A stretch of 64,000 nt of DNA from Nonomuraea jiangxiensis. Lineage in GTDB: Bacteria; Actinomycetota; Actinomycetes; Streptosporangiales; Streptosporangiaceae. A program made the position numbers and the translations under genes. The stretch is from assembly GCF_900099965.1 (NCBI RefSeq), contig NZ_FNDJ01000021.1, positions 62,001 through 126,000 on the forward strand, read 5' to 3'. This document shows, one piece after another, positions 59,580 to 64,000 of the stretch. The notes under the pieces are model-generated. The model was not told the DNA's origin. It worked only from the letters and a program-made list of their open reading frames with translations, and made no database searches. Positions within the stretch are counted from its first letter, which is position 1; every line of letters starts with the position of its first letter.

Positions 59580-60577
59580 CGCAGCGTGAACCCCGTCCCG
59601 ATCGGGTCCTCCGGGTCCAGCTCGAAGGAGTGGCGTCCGGTGCGGTAGGCCATGCCCTCGATCTCGGCGACGATCCCGCCCGCGACCACCTCGGCCACCC
59701 GGGCGCGGAACGCGCTGCCGACGATGCTGGTGTGCAGCAGCGGCCCTCGCAGCCCCGAGTCGTGCAGCAGGGCCAGCCGGGCCGAGGTGCCGGACCCGCA
59801 GGGCGAGCGGTCCACCTCCCCGTCGGCGAACACCGTGACGTTGCGCTGGTGGGCCATGCCCTCGGTGTCCGGCAGCTCGTCGTGGAAGATCACGCCGTAG
59901 ACGCCGGACAGGCGCTCGTCGGAGGGGTGCAGGGTGGCCGGATGGCCGGCGAGGTCGGCCTTGATCCGGCGGGCGTGGCCGATCAGCTCGGTCAGGTGCG
60001 CGGGCTCCACGGACAGGCCCAGGGCCGCGGCCGGCACGGAGGCGTAGATCGCGCCACCATAGGCGAGGTCGACCTTGACCCCGCCGGCCGGGACGTCGCG
60101 GGCGACGACGTACGACGGCACGTTGACGAACGTCACCGCCCTGACCCGGCCCCCGGAGCAGCGCACCCGGGCCGTGACGCGCCCGGACGGCACGTCCACG
60201 GCCACGTCCGTCTCCCCGTCGGGGTCGGCCTCGACCAGCCCCTCGTGCACCGCGTAGGCGCCGAGCGCGATGGTGCCGTGGCCGCAGGCGGTGGAGAAGC
60301 CGTCCTTGTGCCAGAACAGCGCCCCGAACGCGGCCTTCGCCGCCCGGGGCGCCGCCGGCGGAAGCGGGTCGTCAGGGGGGACGAGAAAGCACCCGTACAT
60401 GTCCGCGTGCCCGCGCGGCTCGTGGCAGAGCAGCCGCCGCACGTCGTCCAGCTCCGCCATGGCGGTGACGCGCCGCGACGCCACGTCGGCGCCGCGGATC
60501 TCGGGCACGCCGCCGGTCACGATCCGGAACGGCTCCCCGCCGGTGTGGTAGTCGACCGTCGTGATCACGGTGGTCAT
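59576..60577 (-). CDS. proline racemase-family enzyme (paralogue A)
   Basis: In this 333-residue protein the first catalytic Cys is at residue 98 in FSTACGHGTIALG and the second in DRSPCGSGTSARL. Both Cys present indicates epimerase or racemase chemistry, as in 4-hydroxyproline 2-epimerase. The context FWHKDGFSTACGHG recalls trans-3-hydroxyproline dehydratases, although those normally replace the second Cys by Thr. Start ATG 60577. It is 13 bp behind paralogue B. Confidence 0.87.
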   Translation of the reverse strand: MTTVITTVDYHTGGEPFRIVTGGVPEIRGADVASRRVTAMAELDDVRRLLCHEPRGHADMYGCFLVPPDDPLPPAAPRAAKAAFGALFWHKDGFSTACGHGTIALGAYAVHEGLVEADPDGETDVAVDVPSGRVTARVRCSGGRVRAVTFVNVPSYVVARDVPAGGVKVDLAYGGAIYASVPAAALGLSVEPAHLTELIGHARRIKADLAGHPATLHPSDERLSGVYGVIFHDELPDTEGMAHQRNVTVFADGEVDRSPCGSGTSARLALLHDSGLRGPLLHTSIVGSAFRARVAEVVAGGIVAEIEGMAYRTGRHSFELDPEDPIGTGFTLR

Positions 60578-60590
60578 GTACGGGGCTCCC

Positions 60591-61592
60591 TCACAGCTCG
60601 AACCCGGCCGGGAACGGGTCGGTAGGGTCGAGGAAGTATTGGGCGGTGCCGGTGACCCAGGCACGCCCGGTGATCGACGGGACGACCGCGGGAGCGCCGC
60701 CCACGGTGGTGTCCTCCAGCAGCCGGCCGATGAACCGGGTGCCGATGAACGACTCGTTGACGAAGTCCCGCCCGAGCGGCAGCTCCCCGCGGGCGTGCAA
60801 CTGCGCCATGCGGGCGCTGGTGCCGGTGCCGCACGGCGAGCGGTCGAACCAGCCCGGGTAGATCGCCATGGCGTGCCGGGAGTGCTGGGCGTCGGAGCCG
60901 GGCGCGGCGAAGTAGACGTGGTGACAGCCGCGGATGCGGTCGTCCTCACGGTGCACGGGCTCGTCGGCCGAGTTGATGGCGTCCATGGTGGCCAGGCCGG
61001 CCGCGATGATCTCGTTCCTGGCCTTGCGGTCGAAGGGCAGGCCGTAGGCGTCGAGGTCGACGATGGCGTAGAAGTTGCCGCCGTACGCCAGGTCGTACGG
61101 GATCTCCCCGAACCCGGGCACCCTCACGGAGGCGTCCAGCCGGTCGCAGTAGGAGGGGACGTTGCGCAGCGTCACCCCCGTCGCGTGCCCGTCCTCGACG
61201 GCCACGTCCACCTCGACCAGCCCGGCGGGCACCTCCAGGCGCACGGTCGTGACCGGCTCCACGACCTCCACCATGCCGGTCTCGACGAGCACGGTGGCCA
61301 CGCCGATCGTGCCGTGCCCGCACATCGGCAGCAGCCCCGACACCTCGATGAACAGCACGCCCCAGTCCGCGTCCGGCCGGGTGGGCGGCTGCAGGATGGC
61401 GCCGCTCATGGCCGCGTGGCCGCGCGGCTCGGTCATGAGCAAGGTGCGGATGTGGTCGAGGTGATCGCGGAAGTGGACGCGCCGCTCGGCCATGCTCGCG
61501 CCGGGGATGACCCCGATCCCGCCGGTGATCACCCGGGTGGGCATGCCCTCGGTGTGGGAGTCAACCGCGTGGAATACCCGCTTTGTCCTCAT
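60591..61592 (-). CDS. proline racemase-family enzyme (paralogue B), probable 4-hydroxyproline 2-epimerase
   Basis: The 333-residue protein starts at ATG 61592. Catalytic Cys at 91 in LPMCGHGTIG and in DRSPCGTGTSARMAQLHARG. Substrate-loop HTEGMPTRVITGG and NVPSYCDRLD match the epimerase branch. It would turn trans-4-hydroxy-L-proline into cis-4-hydroxy-D-proline for the FAD dehydrogenase encoded upstream. It overlaps the DapA-like stop (ATGA). Similar size to paralogue A but clearly diverged. Confidence 0.9.
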   Translation of the reverse strand: MRTKRVFHAVDSHTEGMPTRVITGGIGVIPGASMAERRVHFRDHLDHIRTLLMTEPRGHAAMSGAILQPPTRPDADWGVLFIEVSGLLPMCGHGTIGVATVLVETGMVEVVEPVTTVRLEVPAGLVEVDVAVEDGHATGVTLRNVPSYCDRLDASVRVPGFGEIPYDLAYGGNFYAIVDLDAYGLPFDRKARNEIIAAGLATMDAINSADEPVHREDDRIRGCHHVYFAAPGSDAQHSRHAMAIYPGWFDRSPCGTGTSARMAQLHARGELPLGRDFVNESFIGTRFIGRLLEDTTVGGAPAVVPSITGRAWVTGTAQYFLDPTDPFPAGFEL

Positions 61593-62482
61593 CGCAGCCC
61601 TTCTGCCAGCGCCTTCTCCGTAGCCGCCCGCACGACGGCCGCCTGCTCCTCGGTCAGCGGCTGCCTGGGCTGCCTGCACGGGCCACCGTAGCGGCCCGCG
61701 AGGTCCATGGACAGCTTGATCGCCTGCACGAACTCGGTCTTGGAGTCCCAGCGCAGCAGCGGGTGCAGCTTGCGGTACAGCGGCAGCGCGGTGTCCAGGT
61801 CGCGGGCGACGGCGGCCCGGTAGAGCTCGACGCTGGAGACGGGCAGCGCGTTGGGGTAGCCGGCGATCCAGCCCACGGCCCCGCCCACGGCGAGTTCGAG
61901 CAGCACGTCGTCCGAGCCGATCAGCACGTCCAGCCCCGGCGCGAGCTCGGCGAGCTCGTACGTCCTGCGCACGTCACCGCTGAACTCCTTGATCGCCACG
62001 ATCAGCCCCTCCTCGTGCAACCGGGCCAGCAGCGCGGGAGTCAGGTCCACCTTGGTGTCGTAGGGGTTGTTGTAGGCCACGATCGGCACGCCCGCGCGGG
62101 CGACCTCCCGGTAGTGCTCGACGACGGCCCGCTCGTCGGCCCGGTAGGCGTTGGGCGGCAGCAGCAGCACCGAGCCGCAGCCCGCCTCGCCCGCCTGCTC
62201 GGCCCACCGGCGCGACTCGGCCGCGCCGTACGCGCCGACGCCGGCCATCACGTTGGCGCCGCCGACGGTCGCGACGGCGGTCTCGATCACCTTGGCCCGC
62301 TCCTCATCGGTGAGCGTCTGGTACTCGCCGAGGGAGCCGTTCGGCACGACGCCGTCGCAGCCGTTGGCGACCAGCCAGCGGCAGTGCTCGGCGTAGCCGT
62401 CGAAGTCGACCGACAGGTCCTCGTGCAGGGGCAGCGCGGTGGCCACCATGACGCCGTGCCAGGGTTTGCTGCGGGTGTCCAT
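61589..62482 (-). CDS. DapA-family aldolase/deaminase, probable 1-pyrroline-4-hydroxy-2-carboxylate deaminase
   Basis: In this 297-residue TIM barrel, the Schiff-base Lys is at 165 in VAIKEFSGD and Tyr in VAYNNPYDTKVDL. VPNGSLGEYQTLTDEER is the dihydrodipicolinate-synthase family loop. In hydroxyproline catabolism this family converts the pyrroline to alpha-ketoglutarate semialdehyde and ammonia. ATG 62482 has GGAGG upstream. The assignment rests on the flanking epimerase and dehydrogenase genes. Confidence 0.85.
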   Translation of the reverse strand: MDTRSKPWHGVMVATALPLHEDLSVDFDGYAEHCRWLVANGCDGVVPNGSLGEYQTLTDEERAKVIETAVATVGGANVMAGVGAYGAAESRRWAEQAGEAGCGSVLLLPPNAYRADERAVVEHYREVARAGVPIVAYNNPYDTKVDLTPALLARLHEEGLIVAIKEFSGDVRRTYELAELAPGLDVLIGSDDVLLELAVGGAVGWIAGYPNALPVSSVELYRAAVARDLDTALPLYRKLHPLLRWDSKTEFVQAIKLSMDLAGRYGGPCRQPRQPLTEEQAAVVRAATEKALAEGLR

Positions 62483-62505
62483 CAGGAAGTCCTCCAGGTC
62501 GTGGA

Positions 62506-63879
62506 TCAGTGAGCGGGGTCGTCTACGGGATCGGTTGCGGGGTCGTCCGGGATGCCGTCCGCGGTGTCGGCGAGGGCGCCGAGGCTGACGGGCTGGGCGA
62601 TGGGCCGCCGGGACGGCTGTTGCGGCTCTCCGGCCAGGCAGGAGACCGCGTAGCCGCAGATGCGCCCCTGGCACCAGCCCATGCCGGGCCTGGCCAGCAG
62701 CTTGACGGAGCGGGCGTCGGTGGCGCCGAGGTCGCGGGCCTCGCGTACGCGGGCCAGCGGCACCTCCTCGCACCGGCACACCAGGGTGTCCGCGCGCAAC
62801 CAGCCCTGCCAGCCGGCCTTGACCGGGTAGGCCCGCTGCAGCGCGGCGCCGAAGGCCCGCCCCCGGTCGCGCCGCCGGGTCAGCACGCCCGCGACCGGGC
62901 GCTCCGCGATGGACCGGCCGGCGATGCGGCCCTCCAGCTCGGACAGCTGCCAGCCGCCCACGCCCGTGGGCTCGCCGGCCGCCCAGACGCCCGGCACGGT
63001 CGTGCGCTGGGCGGAGTCGACGCTGAGCACGGGGCTGCCGTCCACGTCCTGGCGGGTGCCGCAGCCGAGCTGCAGCCCGAGCTCGATCTGGGGCACGAAG
63101 CCGTAGCCGACGGCCACGGTGTCGCATTCGACGACGCGGGTGGCGAGAACGTTCCAGTCCTGGTCGAGGCGGGCGACGGTGACGGCCTGGACCTCGCGCT
63201 CGCCGTGCGCGGCGACCACCGCCCGCCTCGTCCGGTACGGCACCAGGTGCCGGGCCAGGGTGGCCGCGTATCCCGCCGCCTCGCCGGCCTTGCCCATCGC
63301 CAGGAGGGGGTGGCGGGCCAGGCCCAGGCCGCCGTTGGCCTCGTACACGCCGAGCACGCGCGCGCCCGCCTCGGCCAGCCCGGTGGCCACGGGCAGCAGG
63401 AAGGGGCCGGTGCCGCCGACCACGACGCGCCTGCCCGGCACCACGCCGTTGCCCTTGAGCAGTGCCTGGGCGCCGCCCGCGGTGAGCACGCCGGGCAGGT
63501 CCCAGCCGGGGAAGGGCAGCGGCCGGTCGTGCGCGCCGGTCGCGATCAGCAGCCGCCGCGCCCGGACCGCGACCGGTCCGCCGTCGGGACCGTTGCAGTG
63601 CACGGTGAAATCACCGCCGTCATTCTGGGAGATGTGCCACACCTGGTGCCGCAGCAGCAGGTCGGCCCGCTCGCCCAGCCGCTCGCCGAGCCGCAGGAAC
63701 CGCGCCAGCCCGGACTCCGCCGCGTGCCCGGTGCCGTGCGCGGCCGCGTGCCGGAAGTACTGGCCGCCGAGCCGGGCGCCGGAGTCGATGAGCGCCACCC
63801 GCAGCCCGGCCAGGGCCGCCGTGAGCGCGCCCGCCACCCCCGCGGGCCCGCCGCCGATCACCACCAGGTCGTACGTCAC
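62506..63879 (-). CDS. FAD-dependent oxidoreductase with BFD-like [2Fe-2S] domain (D-hydroxyproline dehydrogenase subunit type)
   Basis: The 457-residue protein has an N-terminal FAD motif DLVVIGGGPAGVAGALTAA, a second dinucleotide motif RRVVVGGTGPFLLPVATGL and a C-terminal Cys-rich domain CRCEEVPL with GMGWCQGRICGY. This is the HcnB/LhpA-like subunit of multi-subunit amine or hydroxyproline dehydrogenases. The GTG start overlaps the stop of the (2Fe-2S) protein gene upstream. A proline-poor acidic tail (DPATDPVDDPAH) is extra. Confidence 0.9.
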   Translation of the reverse strand: MTYDLVVIGGGPAGVAGALTAALAGLRVALIDSGARLGGQYFRHAAAHGTGHAAESGLARFLRLGERLGERADLLLRHQVWHISQNDGGDFTVHCNGPDGGPVAVRARRLLIATGAHDRPLPFPGWDLPGVLTAGGAQALLKGNGVVPGRRVVVGGTGPFLLPVATGLAEAGARVLGVYEANGGLGLARHPLLAMGKAGEAAGYAATLARHLVPYRTRRAVVAAHGEREVQAVTVARLDQDWNVLATRVVECDTVAVGYGFVPQIELGLQLGCGTRQDVDGSPVLSVDSAQRTTVPGVWAAGEPTGVGGWQLSELEGRIAGRSIAERPVAGVLTRRRDRGRAFGAALQRAYPVKAGWQGWLRADTLVCRCEEVPLARVREARDLGATDARSVKLLARPGMGWCQGRICGYAVSCLAGEPQQPSRRPIAQPVSLGALADTADGIPDDPATDPVDDPAH

Positions 63880-64000
63880 GACGTCGTCACCTCGTCGCCG
63901 GGCGCGGCCTCCAGCAGGCAGGCCCGCTCAGGGGCGCGCCCGTTGACGGAGATCAGGCAGTCGAAGCAGACGCCGATCCCGCAGAACAGCCCGCGCGGCC
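63876..64000 (-). CDS. (2Fe-2S)-binding subunit, HcnA-like (5' end beyond window)
   Basis: Only the last 40 codons are in the window: LFCGIGVCFDCLISVNGRA, then ERACLLEA and a stop. Cys spacing C-x4-C-x2-C plus a downstream Cys is the plant-ferredoxin-type cluster of HcnA-like subunits. The stop overlaps the next start (GTGA), so the two subunits are translated together. Confidence 0.85.
   Translation of the reverse strand, partial: PRGLFCGIGVCFDCLISVNGRAPERACLLEAAPGDEVTTS

Overview
This is a high-GC actinomycete chromosome segment. GC is strongly enriched at third codon positions, GTG starts are frequent, ATGA and GTGA stop/start overlaps are common, and the suf operon, small HTH protein, acVLRF1-like protein and MsiK-style sugar transporters without their own ATPases all fit. 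A Streptosporangiaceae/Nonomuraea-like soil actinomycete is the best guess, but that is inference. No rRNA, tRNA, CRISPR array or intact insertion sequence was seen.

Layout. 0-1.6 kb: 3' part of a MetE-like methyltransferase and a nitroreductase. 1.6-9.0 kb: a galactan utilisation locus with a secreted GH53 endo-galactanase, a GH42 beta-galactosidase, a divergent sugar ABC importer and a LacI regulator. Two identical inverted 16-bp operators sit in the divergent promoter. 9.0-25.7 kb: housekeeping and accessory genes (YchJ-like, two Sir2 paralogues, two ABC exporters of which one lacks its N-terminus, a SpoIIE-type phosphatase, an aminotransferase, a UvrA paralogue, an S66 peptidase, a sulfotransferase, an enoyl-CoA hydratase, a small HTH protein and an ABC-F ATPase). 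25.8-35.0 kb: a yesL-lplA-lplB-lplC-yetA-like operon, probably for rhamnogalacturonan oligosaccharides, followed by about 0.9 kb of degenerate tandem repeats and a second LacI gene. Matching operators lie inside the operon promoter and on the regulator's own promoter.

35-45 kb: acVLRF1-like, degenerate EAL/CBS protein, Tat-exported class V aminotransferase, then a decayed ABC/two-component cluster (5'-truncated ATPase, deletion scar joining it to the last codons of a histidine kinase, frameshifted response regulator), hisG-hisE, a His-rich DUF4396 membrane protein behind a CsoR-like palindrome, a MerR/oxidoreductase divergent pair and a DEAD-box helicase. 45.5-52.2 kb: complete sufR-B-D-Rieske-C-S-U-T operon preceded by a SufR-type site and an iron-box-like site. 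52-57.6 kb: transporters. 57.8-64 kb: a GntR-regulated hydroxyproline-type catabolic operon continuing off the right edge.

Taken together, the two LacI-controlled sugar loci address different parts of pectic rhamnogalacturonan I: the beta-1,4-galactan side chains (GH53, importer, GH42) and the backbone oligosaccharides (lpl importer, YetA-like protein). The hydroxyproline genes would fit the use of plant cell-wall glycoproteins or collagen. This suggests a plant-debris saprophyte.
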